Of a DNA stretch of 15,898 nt, positions 1 through 6,230 are shown one piece after another. Made by a program: the position numbers and the translations under genes. Position 1 is the stretch's first letter, and each line of letters begins with the position of its first letter. A model generated the notes under the pieces. It searched no databases and was not told where the DNA came from. It saw only the letters and a list, made by a program, of their open reading frames with translations. Origin of the DNA: an uncultured Gemmatimonadota bacterium (lineage in GTDB: Bacteria > Gemmatimonadota > Gemmatimonadetes > Gemmatimonadales > Gemmatimonadaceae); contig CAMLIT010000102.1 of assembly GCA_946480295.1 (NCBI GenBank), positions 1-15,898 of the forward strand. The letters are read 5' to 3'.

Positions 1-1
1 G

Positions 2-574
2 GCGGCGCAGGCGGCGGGGCCGTACGCCACGCGCGTGCGACAGGCGTCGCTCGATCGCGACGAGATCGTGCACCTGATCGGCAGCATGCCCCCCGCCGAT
101 CGCGCCCGCGTCCCCGACGTCGTGCGCTCGGCCGACGCGCTCCACGACCGCATCCAGTCGCTGGCGGTCGCCCTCGCCGACATCGAGCGCACCCTCGCCC
201 CGGGCGCCGTCGAGTCGCTCGAGGCGGAGATCTCGCGTCTCGAGGACGCGGCGAACCCCTTCGACGAGAAGGGAAGCGAGGAGCGCGTCCGGCGGCTCAC
301 GTACCTGAAGCGCCAGCGGCGCGCGACCGCCGATCTCGCCGAACGCCGCAGCACCGTCGCGGCGAAGCTGGACACCTGCGCGATCGCGCTCCAGAACATG
401 AAGCTCGACGTGCTGCGCCTGCGCGCCGGCGCCCAGACGCACCAGCACATCACCTCGCTCGCGAACGAGGCGCTGTCGCTCGCCGACAGCGTCGACAACG
501 CCATCTACGCGGTGGACGAGCTCGGACGCGCCACGTCGCACCGCGGTGCACCGCCGTCCGTGGGGAAGGGGTGA
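2..574 (+). CDS. C-terminal part of a Ser/Thr kinase-like protein (5' end outside window)
   Basis: The reading frame is open from base 2, so the true start probably lies upstream; a GTG at 35 would also give a 179-residue protein. The visible part has no kinase motifs. It is a Leu/Arg/Glu-rich helical, probably coiled-coil segment. It aligns through most of its length with the last ~165 residues of the next gene: the LALADIERTL region, the YLKRQRR-TxxLxERR block, the IALQNMKLDVLRLR block (LLLQNLKLDMIKLR in the neighbour) and the final LANEALSLADSVDNAI stretch. I therefore infer that this is the tail of a paralogous membrane-anchored kinase. The stop codon overlaps the next start (GTGA, 571-574), which suggests translational coupling in one operon. 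The last ~14 residues (SHRGAPPSVGKG) are low complexity and lack a counterpart. Confidence 0.8.
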   Translation, partial: AAQAAGPYATRVRQASLDRDEIVHLIGSMPPADRARVPDVVRSADALHDRIQSLAVALADIERTLAPGAVESLEAEISRLEDAANPFDEKGSEERVRRLTYLKRQRRATADLAERRSTVAAKLDTCAIALQNMKLDVLRLRAGAQTHQHITSLANEALSLADSVDNAIYAVDELGRATSHRGAPPSVGKG

Positions 575-2538
575 CCGACCTGCTGCGCGACCGCGTCATC
601 GTCGCGGTCGGCACGCGTTATCTCATCGACGGTGAGATCGGTCGCGGCGGGATGGCCGTCGTCTACCGCGCCGTCGACCTCCGCCTGCACCGACCCGTCG
701 CGCTGAAGGTCCTCCCGCCGGAGCTGGCCTTCGACGAGGACGTGCGCGCGCGCTTCCTGCGCGAGGCGCAGACCGCCGCGCAGCTCGCGCATCCGAACAT
801 CGTCCCCATCTACGCCGTCGAGGAGACGGAGGGGATCGTCTACTTCGTGATGGGGCTCGTGGACGGGGAGAGCCTGGCCGCGCTGCTCGCCCGCGAGCCG
901 CGCCAGCCGGCCGAGCGGGTCGTCCGCGTGCTGCGCGAGGTCGCCGATGCCCTGGCATACGCCCACGCGCGCGGCGTCGTCCATCGCGACATCAAGCCGG
1001 ACAACATCCTCCTCGAGCGGGGGAGCGGGCGCGCGGTGGTCACGGACTTCGGGATCGCCCGCGCCGCCGCCGAGTCGCGGCTCACCATCACCGGCGTCGC
1101 CGTGGGCACGCCCGCCTACATGTCCCCCGAGCAGGCGGTGGGCGAGCGGGAGCTGGATGGGCGCAGCGACCTCTATTCGTTAGGCATCGTCGGCTACCAG
1201 ATGCTCGCCGGCGAGACGCCCTTCCACGCGTCGAACACGCCCGCCATGCTGATGAAGCACGTCGCCGAGCCCCCGCCGCCGCTGCGCGAGCGGCGCCCGG
1301 ACGTGCCGCCCGTCCTCGCCGCGATCATCGAGCGCGCCATCGCCAAGAAGCCGGCCGACCGCTGGCCCGACGCGGGCGCGCTGCGCGACGCCCTCGCCGG
1401 CGACCTCACGGGACACACCGGCCGCACGCCGCCGTGGATGCACCACGCCGTGCGCGTCGCCGTCGGCGTGCCCGCGCGCCCCGCGCGGCAGCCGGACCTG
1501 CCCGCGCCGTCCTTCCCCCCGCAGCCGCCGATCGTGCAGATGACCATGCCGCCGATCGGCATGGGGCGGCACGCCTGGCGCGAGTGGAAGCGCGAGCAGC
1601 GCCGCGCCTGGGGCGCCATGGCCCTCGGCGCCTACGCCGGCACCGCGCTCAGCGCCGAGCAGCAGCAGGCCGCCGAACGCTGGCGCCTCGTCCGCCGCAT
1701 CACCCGCTTCCGCCGCAGCATCGTCGCGACGGTGGTCGGCGTGCCCGCCGCCTTCATCGCCGGCGTGAACGTGCACGCGTTCCCCGTCTTCTTCGTCCCC
1801 TCCGTGGTGCTCGGCGTCGTGCTGGCCGTGCGCACGGGGATGCTCTGGGCGGACGGCGTGAACCCCTTCACCGCCCTCCGCACGGACTGGCGCGAGCGCC
1901 TGCTCGGGCGAGGGACGCTGGGCACGCCGGCGCCCGCGAGCGCGTCCGTGGCCGAATGGCGGGACGCGTCCCGCGTCCCGCCTCCCGCGTCCCGCGAGGA
2001 GCCCCTCGCCGCTCCCGACGTCCTCGCCGGCCCCTTCGGCCAGAGCGTCCGCCGCGCCATCGAGGACCGCACCGCGGTGCGCGAGGTCGTCGCGCGGCTG
2101 TCCGCCGTCGAGCGCGAGCTCCTTCCTCCCGACATCGCCAGGACCGCCGACGCCCTCGTCGACCGCGTGGCGTCGCTCGCCACCATGCTGCATCGCCTCG
2201 ACGCGGACGTCTCCGGGACCTCGCTCGCGCAGATCGATCGCCGCGTGGAGGAGGTGCGCGCCCAGACGCCGTCGCCCGATCGCGACCGGCACCTGACGCT
2301 CCTCGAGCGGCAGCGCCGCACGATCCACGAGCTCCTCGAGCGCCGCCGCGCGCTCGCCAATCAACTGGAGAGCGCGGGGCTCCTGCTCCAGAACCTGAAG
2401 CTCGACATGATCAAGCTCCGCTCCGCCGGCGTGGGCGCCGCGCTCGAGGACGTGACGAGCGTGACCCAGGAAGCGCGCGCCCTCTCGCGCGACATCGGCC
2501 ACCTCATCGAGGCGGCGGAGGACGTCAGAAGACTCTAG
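571..2538 (+). CDS. Hanks-type Ser/Thr protein kinase with two-helix membrane domain and C-terminal coiled coil
   Basis: This 655-residue protein transfers phosphate from ATP to Ser/Thr of partner proteins. The kinase domain spans about 17-275: glycine loop GRGGMAVVY (24-32), ATP-binding Lys46 (VALKV), catalytic HRDIKPDN (138-145), DFG (159-161), an activation segment with TITG and GTPAYMSPE (179-187), and a PADRW motif near the end. A Pro-rich linker follows (about 280-330). Next comes a Trp/Arg-rich segment with two hydrophobic stretches (about 382-400 and 404-420), resembling the 2TM anchors found in other bacterial proteins, then a second linker and a coiled coil (about 495-650). PASTA or TPR sensor repeats are absent. 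The coiled coil is shared with the upstream gene's tail, so tandem kinase paralogues with a common C-terminal module are likely. The GTG start is favoured by the GTGA overlap and by the short lead before the kinase fold. Leu204 uses the rare codon TTA. Confidence 0.93.
   Translation: MTDLLRDRVIVAVGTRYLIDGEIGRGGMAVVYRAVDLRLHRPVALKVLPPELAFDEDVRARFLREAQTAAQLAHPNIVPIYAVEETEGIVYFVMGLVDGESLAALLAREPRQPAERVVRVLREVADALAYAHARGVVHRDIKPDNILLERGSGRAVVTDFGIARAAAESRLTITGVAVGTPAYMSPEQAVGERELDGRSDLYSLGIVGYQMLAGETPFHASNTPAMLMKHVAEPPPPLRERRPDVPPVLAAIIERAIAKKPADRWPDAGALRDALAGDLTGHTGRTPPWMHHAVRVAVGVPARPARQPDLPAPSFPPQPPIVQMTMPPIGMGRHAWREWKREQRRAWGAMALGAYAGTALSAEQQQAAERWRLVRRITRFRRSIVATVVGVPAAFIAGVNVHAFPVFFVPSVVLGVVLAVRTGMLWADGVNPFTALRTDWRERLLGRGTLGTPAPASASVAEWRDASRVPPPASREEPLAAPDVLAGPFGQSVRRAIEDRTAVREVVARLSAVERELLPPDIARTADALVDRVASLATMLHRLDADVSGTSLAQIDRRVEEVRAQTPSPDRDRHLTLLERQRRTIHELLERRRALANQLESAGLLLQNLKLDMIKLRSAGVGAALEDVTSVTQEARALSRDIGHLIEAAEDVRRL
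1966..1993 (+). repeat. Four heptamers (GCGTCCC/GCCTCCC) inside the kinase linker
   Basis: Units are GCGTCCC, GCGTCCC, GCCTCCC and GCGTCCC, in phase and without gaps. They overlap a 16-bp perfect palindrome (1959-1974). They encode the low-complexity linker around SRVPPPASRE. On the minus strand the four GGG runs are spaced by 4-nt loops, which fits a G-quadruplex pattern. Confidence 0.85.
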
Positions 2539-2542
2539 GGGC

Positions 2543-2584
2543 GAGGGTCGAGGGTCGAGGGTCGAGGGTCGAGGGTCGAGGGTC
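2543..2584 (+). repeat. Six tandem heptamers GAGGGTC just after the kinase stop
   Basis: Six exact GAGGGTC copies start 5 bases after the kinase stop codon. A GGGG run at 2538-2541 precedes them, giving seven G runs separated by 3-4 nt on the kinase mRNA strand. Confidence 0.95.
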
Positions 2585-2605
2585 GAGAGAGTGGATCAGT
2601 CGATG

Positions 2606-2648
2606 AGGAACCAGGAACTAGTGATGCCGTCACTGGTTCCTGGTTCCT
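2606..2648. terminator. Hairpin between convergent genes, candidate bidirectional terminator
   Basis: Arms 2606-2624 and 2630-2648 are 19 bp with 18 matches and a 5-nt loop (TGCCG). The right arm is part of three GGTTCCT heptamers (2635-2655). The structure lies between the kinase stop and the stop of the minus-strand lipoprotein gene, flanked by oppositely oriented heptamer arrays. No U-tract follows on either strand, so termination is inferred from position and stem only. Confidence 0.5.
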
Positions 2649-2664
2649 GGTTCCTGCCGTTCTC

Positions 2665-2692
2665 GACCCTCGCCCCTCGACCCTCGACCCTC
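2665..2692 (-). repeat. Four heptamers GACCCTC, inverted relative to the array at 2543
   Basis: Copies at 2665, 2672 (variant GCCCCTC), 2679 and 2686. They read as GAGGGTC on the minus strand, immediately after the stop of the minus-strand lipoprotein gene. They can pair with the array at 2543-2584 and also give four GGG runs on the lipoprotein mRNA strand. Confidence 0.92.
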
Positions 2693-3150
2693 TATCTCGC
2701 TGCCTCCTCCACGATCCAGTTCCCCACCCGCTGCACCTCCGCGAACAGTCGCGGGTCGGCGGACGTGATGAGGATGCCGCGCGTCGAGGTCGCGGTGTCG
2801 TGCGGCGTCGCCGCCGAGCGCGGGACCAGGTAGCCCGCCACCGTCACCCGGCTCTGGTCCGCCTGCATCGTCGGCGCCACCATCACCTCCAGCACCCATT
2901 GCTGCGGCAGCGTGTCCGGCGCGGTCGACACCGTGCGTGCGTACTGCGGCAGGTCGTGCGGCGCCGTCGCGAGCAGCAGCGTGTCCATGGCCAGCGGCTG
3001 GTAGCCGTGCGCCTTCAGCGCCCGCGTCGCCGCGGCCACGGCGCGCGCCGGCGGAACGGTGATGGTCCGCGTCAGCGCCTGCTCGCCCTGCCACTGCGGG
3101 CGAGTGCAGGCGGACGCGGCCAGTGCGAGGAGGACGAGGGTGCGGCGCAT
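2692..3150 (-). CDS. Small lipoprotein of unknown function
   Basis: A 152-residue protein that I do not recognise. It has a lipoprotein signal: MRR, a hydrophobic core, and a lipobox with Cys15 (A12-S13-A14-C15), so it should be lipidated and anchored in the envelope. The mature part (16-152) is a mixed alpha/beta domain without Cys pairs. It includes a helix rich in Ala/Arg (AVAAATRALKAHGY, about 36-49) followed by alternating strand-like segments (VLEVMVAP, SRVTVAGYLVP, RGILITSADP) and a C-terminal helix (LFAEVQRVGNWIVEEA). The pattern resembles small periplasmic domains that pair one helix with a sheet, but I assign no family. A GGAGAG ribosome site at 3154-3159 supports this ATG. It is last in a minus-strand run of three genes, 55 bp after the TPR gene. 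Confidence 0.8.
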   Translation of the reverse strand: MRRTLVLLALAASACTRPQWQGEQALTRTITVPPARAVAAATRALKAHGYQPLAMDTLLLATAPHDLPQYARTVSTAPDTLPQQWVLEVMVAPTMQADQSRVTVAGYLVPRSAATPHDTATSTRGILITSADPRLFAEVQRVGNWIVEEAAR

Positions 3151-3205
3151 GGACTCTCCGGAAGGGGACGGGATCGCCCCACGAACATGCAGAGTGTGCG
3201 CCAGA

Positions 3206-3520
3206 TCACTGGAGCGACTCGAGCTTCTCCTCGAGCTCCGCCATCATTCCCGGGTGGCCGAAGCGGTGCGACGCCTCGATCCCCTTCCGCAGCGCCTCCT
3301 TCGCCTCCTCGATCCGTCCCTTCCGTTCGAGGACGTCCGCCAGCCGCGCCCACCCATTCCCCTCGTCGTCGTAGCCGGAGAGGTAGGCGCGATAGTTCTC
3401 GAGCGCCTCGTCGAGGAGATCTTCCTTCAGCGCCTCGTTCGCCAGCCCGAAGCGCGCCAGGACGTTGTTCGGGTTCTTCGCGACCATCGCGCGAAAGGTC
3501 TCGAGCCGCGAATTGGTCAT
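3206..3520 (-). CDS. Short TPR-repeat protein
   Basis: A 104-residue, probably cytoplasmic, all-helical protein. Two TPR-like units are visible: residues ~16-49 (NPNNVLARFGLANEALKEDL then DEALENYRAYL) and ~54-87 (GNGWARLADVLERKGRIEEA then KEALRKGIEAS), with the typical small residues at the packing positions. A short coiled C-terminal helix (about 91-104) follows. Such proteins act as protein-protein adaptors; no partner can be read from the sequence. Its ATG overlaps the stop of the upstream hydrolase gene as ATGA (3517-3520), so translation is probably coupled. The same frame stays open upstream to 4060, but that part lies antisense to nothing useful and overlaps the hydrolase, so the coupled ATG is preferred. 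Confidence 0.82.
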   Translation of the reverse strand: MTNSRLETFRAMVAKNPNNVLARFGLANEALKEDLLDEALENYRAYLSGYDDEGNGWARLADVLERKGRIEEAKEALRKGIEASHRFGHPGMMAELEEKLESLQ

Positions 3521-4338
3521 CGTCGTAGCAGGTTGGTGATGACGTCGGCCACCTTCCCCGGCGCTTCCTCCGGGGTGAAGTGCCGCACGCCGGGGATCAC
3601 GTCGAAGGTCGAGCCGGGGATCGCCTGGTGCAGCTTCCTGCCGAGCGACACGGGGAGGAAGGGATCGTACTGTCCCCACACCACCGCCGTCGGCGCCACG
3701 ATGTCCTTCAGCCGCGGCGTGAGCGCCGCCGTGTCGCGGCTGTCCAGCGCCAGCAGGTGCTGCATGAACGCGTCGCGCCCCTCCGGGCTGGCGAAGGGAC
3801 GCACGTACTGCTCCACCGAGCGTCCGCCGCGGTCGTGGTCGAGGTAGCCGCGCAGGAGATCCGATCGCAGCACGGAGAGGATCCACGTTGCGGGCAGGTG
3901 CCGGGTCAGCGGCAGCATCGCCCGCGCCAGCTTCACGTCGCGCGTCGGCCATCCATCGAACGCCACGCTGTCGATGAGACAGAGCCGCGACACCCGCTGC
4001 GGATGGCGCACCGCGAGCCACTGCGCGATCCCGCCGCCGACGTCGTGCCCGGCGATGCACGCGTAGTTGATGCCGAGCACGTCGAACAGCTCCATGAGCC
4101 GCTCGGCGTGGTCGCGGATCCCCACCGCCCGGTCGCGCGGCGGATCGCTGCGCCCGTAGCCGAGCAGGTCGACGACCACCACCCGGTGACCGGCGGGGAG
4201 TAGCGGCGTGACGTCGGCCCAGAGGTGGCCGGAGGTCGGAAAGCCGTGCAGCAGGACGATCGGCTCGCCCGCTCCACGCGTCCCCGCCGCGTAGTAGTAC
4301 AGGCGCGCGCCGGAGAGGTCCACGAACTCACCACGCAT
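3517..4338 (-). CDS. Alpha/beta hydrolase with aspartate nucleophile (dehalogenase/epoxide hydrolase type)
   Basis: A 273-residue alpha/beta-hydrolase, normal length for the fold. Visible features: oxyanion motif HGFPTS (31-36), the DLLGYGRSDPP loop (57-67), nucleophile elbow GHDVGG (97-102) with Asp99 as nucleophile, candidate acid Asp225 in WGQYDPFLP, and His253 in VRHF. An Asp in the elbow is characteristic of haloalkane/fluoroacetate dehalogenases and epoxide hydrolases, which form an alkyl-enzyme ester, in contrast to Ser-type esterases. The cap region spans about 125-205. The substrate cannot be deduced. There is no signal peptide, so it is presumably cytoplasmic. It is first of three minus-strand genes and is coupled to the TPR gene. 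The ribosome site before the ATG is weak. Confidence 0.9.
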   Translation of the reverse strand: MRGEFVDLSGARLYYYAAGTRGAGEPIVLLHGFPTSGHLWADVTPLLPAGHRVVVVDLLGYGRSDPPRDRAVGIRDHAERLMELFDVLGINYACIAGHDVGGGIAQWLAVRHPQRVSRLCLIDSVAFDGWPTRDVKLARAMLPLTRHLPATWILSVLRSDLLRGYLDHDRGGRSVEQYVRPFASPEGRDAFMQHLLALDSRDTAALTPRLKDIVAPTAVVWGQYDPFLPVSLGRKLHQAIPGSTFDVIPGVRHFTPEEAPGKVADVITNLLRR

Positions 4339-4399
4339 CGGCCGGATCGCTGCGCATGGGCGGAAGATGTTCGGGAACGCTCCCGCTCGCCAGTCGGGA

Positions 4400-4441
4400 A
4401 CGAACGAGGGACCGCCGGTGCACCGGCGGTCCCTCGTTCGT
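4400..4441. terminator. Perfect 42-bp palindrome downstream of the Spy-like gene
   Basis: Two 21-nt halves are exact reverse complements, centred between 4420 and 4421 at TGCA. It starts 33 bp past the stop of the minus-strand gene at 4475 and lies upstream of the minus-strand hydrolase gene (start 4338). A terminator or transcript-stabilising hairpin is the simplest role. No T-run follows on the minus strand, and a loopless perfect palindrome is unusual for an intrinsic terminator. Confidence 0.55.
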
Positions 4442-4474
4442 GCGGAGTCGCGCGTCCGTCGTCGACGCGGAGCG

Positions 4475-4873
4475 TCAGCGCTGCGCCGGCCCCCGCCCGC
4501 GGTTCATCATCTGGGTGCGCATGTTCTCGACGTTCTTGTCGAACGTCGCCTTCTGCTCGTCGGTCGTCAGCACGGACTTGAGCTCGTCGAGCTCCTTCTG
4601 CCGCATGCCCTGCATCTTCTCGCGCATCCCCGACATGTCGCCCGACGCCTGCGCGTCCTCGCGAGCCTTCCGCATCTCGGCCTGGTACTTCGCGGTTATC
4701 GAGTCCGCCTTCGCCTGCTGGTCGGCGGTGAGCGTTATCCCCTGAAAGAGCATCGCGCCCATGTTGAAGCCGCGCCGCTGCCCCTGCGGCTGCGGGGTGC
4801 CCTGGGCCTGCGCGACGGTGGTGGCGCCGATGCACAGCGCGGTGGCGAGCACGGCGAGCCTGATTCTCCGCAT
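4475..4873 (-). CDS. Spy/CpxP-like periplasmic LTxxQ-motif protein
   Basis: A 132-residue secreted helical protein. The signal peptide is MRRIRLAVLATALCIGA followed by TTVAQAQ, with likely cleavage after AQA (residue 23). The mature part contains two LTxxQ-type motifs, LTADQQ (48-53) and LTTDEQ (102-107). The segment between them is Met-, Gln- and charge-rich and helical (KYQAEMRKAREDAQ, then MREKMQGMRQKELDELK). Spy/CpxP relatives are periplasmic chaperones or stress modulators, some metal-related; this family link rests on motif and layout only. The ATG at 4873 is chosen because the signal peptide begins there and a GGGAGA site (4883-4888) lies 9 nt upstream; the frame opens earlier, at 4906, without support. 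It is probably monocistronic and diverges from the gene at 4949. Confidence 0.82.
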   Translation of the reverse strand: MRRIRLAVLATALCIGATTVAQAQGTPQPQGQRRGFNMGAMLFQGITLTADQQAKADSITAKYQAEMRKAREDAQASGDMSGMREKMQGMRQKELDELKSVLTTDEQKATFDKNVENMRTQMMNRGRGPAQR

Positions 4874-4948
4874 GTGGACCTGTCTCCCGAAAAGGTGAAG
4901 TGACAACGACTTGCGTGCGACCCTCTAGCGTCTCGTGCCAAACGTGCT

Positions 4949-6190
4949 ATGCTTACGCGCCCGCTCGCGGGCGTTCCGTTTTGTGATGCCGCAGTCTCGC
5001 GCCTTCGGCCCCTCAGCCACCGCCTCGTGACCCTGCCGCCCATCCCCTCCTCGAGCACGCCGGCGGTACCGCCTCTGACGTCGGCCGTCGCCCCGTCGAC
5101 TCCACCAGCGCCGGTCGCCTTTCCGATCGGCTGGCTGCTGGAGCACGCCGCGGCGCCGATCCAGTACCGCGCGCTCACCGAGGTGGCGAAGCTGCCGGCG
5201 TCGGTCACCGATCCCCTGAGCTTTCTCCCTCTTACGCACCGCCCGGCGCTTGTGCTGGCCTCCATTCAGGCGCCCGACGGCACCTGGAACCGGTCGATGC
5301 TCACGGTGCCCTCGGCGCGCGGCGAGCAGCACTTCGACGGGGTGGGCACGATCAGCGCGGTGCGCCGGCTGCTCGAGTACGGCTGGAACAAGGACACGCC
5401 GCCGCTCGTCCGCGCCCGGCGCACGCTCTTCCGGCTCCTCGCCGAGGACGACAGCCCGGACTTCCTGTTCGAGCTCGGCGTCCACGGCGTCGAGGACGAG
5501 GACATGGCCCGGCGCGGCCGCGCCATCCTGCGCGAAGCCGCCGCCGCGACGCTGGCGCAGGCGGGGTACGAGGACGATCCGCGCATCCGCGGCGCTGCCA
5601 AGCGCATCGTCGAGCGCGTCGCCGGCTTCCTCCGTTCGCCCCTCGCCCAGAAGCCGTTCGTGCGCGTGGGGAACCAGCACGTGCTCGCGCCGGAGGCCGC
5701 TCCGCCCTCGATCCATGCCCTGCTGATGCTCGCGTACATGCCCCTCTTCCGTACCGAGAATCACGAGGCGATGCACCTGATCGGGCAGTATCTGGCCCAG
5801 CCCCTGCCCCGGCAGGAAGCGGTGCAGCTCTGCGGCAAGAAGGTCGTGCCGCAGCCGCACCTCATGCTCGGCGACCCGCTGCCGAACCGCAACGTCGCCG
5901 ACGCGGACGTCCCGTCGGCGCTGATGTGGCTCGAGCTGATGGGCCGCCTGGGATTCCTCCGGCGGAACGAGAACTGGTGCAAGCTCCTCGATCGCTTCCT
6001 CGACGATCGCGACGACAACGGCGTCTGGCATCCGCACAAGGGCACGACCTTCCAGCGCAGCGCGAATCCGGTCACGTGGCCGTACTACCCGCTGGAGGGC
6101 GGACAGTCGGGCGACGAGCGGTACACGGACGTGACCTTCCGTCTCGGCCTCATCGCCCGACTCGCCGGCCGGCCGATCGAACTGGTCTGA
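4949..6190 (+). CDS. Alpha/alpha-toroid-like protein (prenyltransferase/squalene-cyclase repeat style), function unknown
   Basis: A 413-residue protein, helical after a Pro/Ser-rich N-terminal ~55 residues. The region GWLLEHAAAPIQYRALTEVAKL (split as 61-66 and 70-82) resembles the opening helix of bacterial toroid proteins. Two turn motifs recall the QW/DGxW turns of the terpenoid-cyclase/prenyltransferase repeat fold: APDGTW (108-113) and DDNGVWHPHKG (355-364). Conserved-looking stretches include GEQHFDGVGTISAVRRLLEYGW (about 125-146) and a HxM/GxPLPNRN loop. No DxDD cyclase acid motif is seen, so I do not call it a cyclase. No signal peptide or membrane helix is evident. The start is uncertain: the ATG has no ribosome site and lies within a TATGCT sequence. 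GTG at 5027 is an alternative that removes 26 residues. A hydrolase gene follows 40 bp later on the same strand. Confidence 0.75.
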   Translation: MLTRPLAGVPFCDAAVSRLRPLSHRLVTLPPIPSSSTPAVPPLTSAVAPSTPPAPVAFPIGWLLEHAAAPIQYRALTEVAKLPASVTDPLSFLPLTHRPALVLASIQAPDGTWNRSMLTVPSARGEQHFDGVGTISAVRRLLEYGWNKDTPPLVRARRTLFRLLAEDDSPDFLFELGVHGVEDEDMARRGRAILREAAAATLAQAGYEDDPRIRGAAKRIVERVAGFLRSPLAQKPFVRVGNQHVLAPEAAPPSIHALLMLAYMPLFRTENHEAMHLIGQYLAQPLPRQEAVQLCGKKVVPQPHLMLGDPLPNRNVADADVPSALMWLELMGRLGFLRRNENWCKLLDRFLDDRDDNGVWHPHKGTTFQRSANPVTWPYYPLEGGQSGDERYTDVTFRLGLIARLAGRPIELV

Positions 6191-6230
6191 CGCGCGTGCG
6201 GCGGCGCCGGTCCCGGACGCGGGGCGCCGC

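Noticed and set aside
1180..2502. A 440-codon minus-strand frame opposite the kinase
   Set aside because: Antisense shadow of a clear kinase gene.
2591..2833. An 80-codon plus-strand frame
   Set aside because: It begins inside the repeat hairpin and is antisense to the lipoprotein gene; no ribosome site.
4949..6190. Functional terpene cyclase
   Set aside because: No DxDD or DDxxD motif and too few QW repeats; only a fold-level resemblance is supportable.
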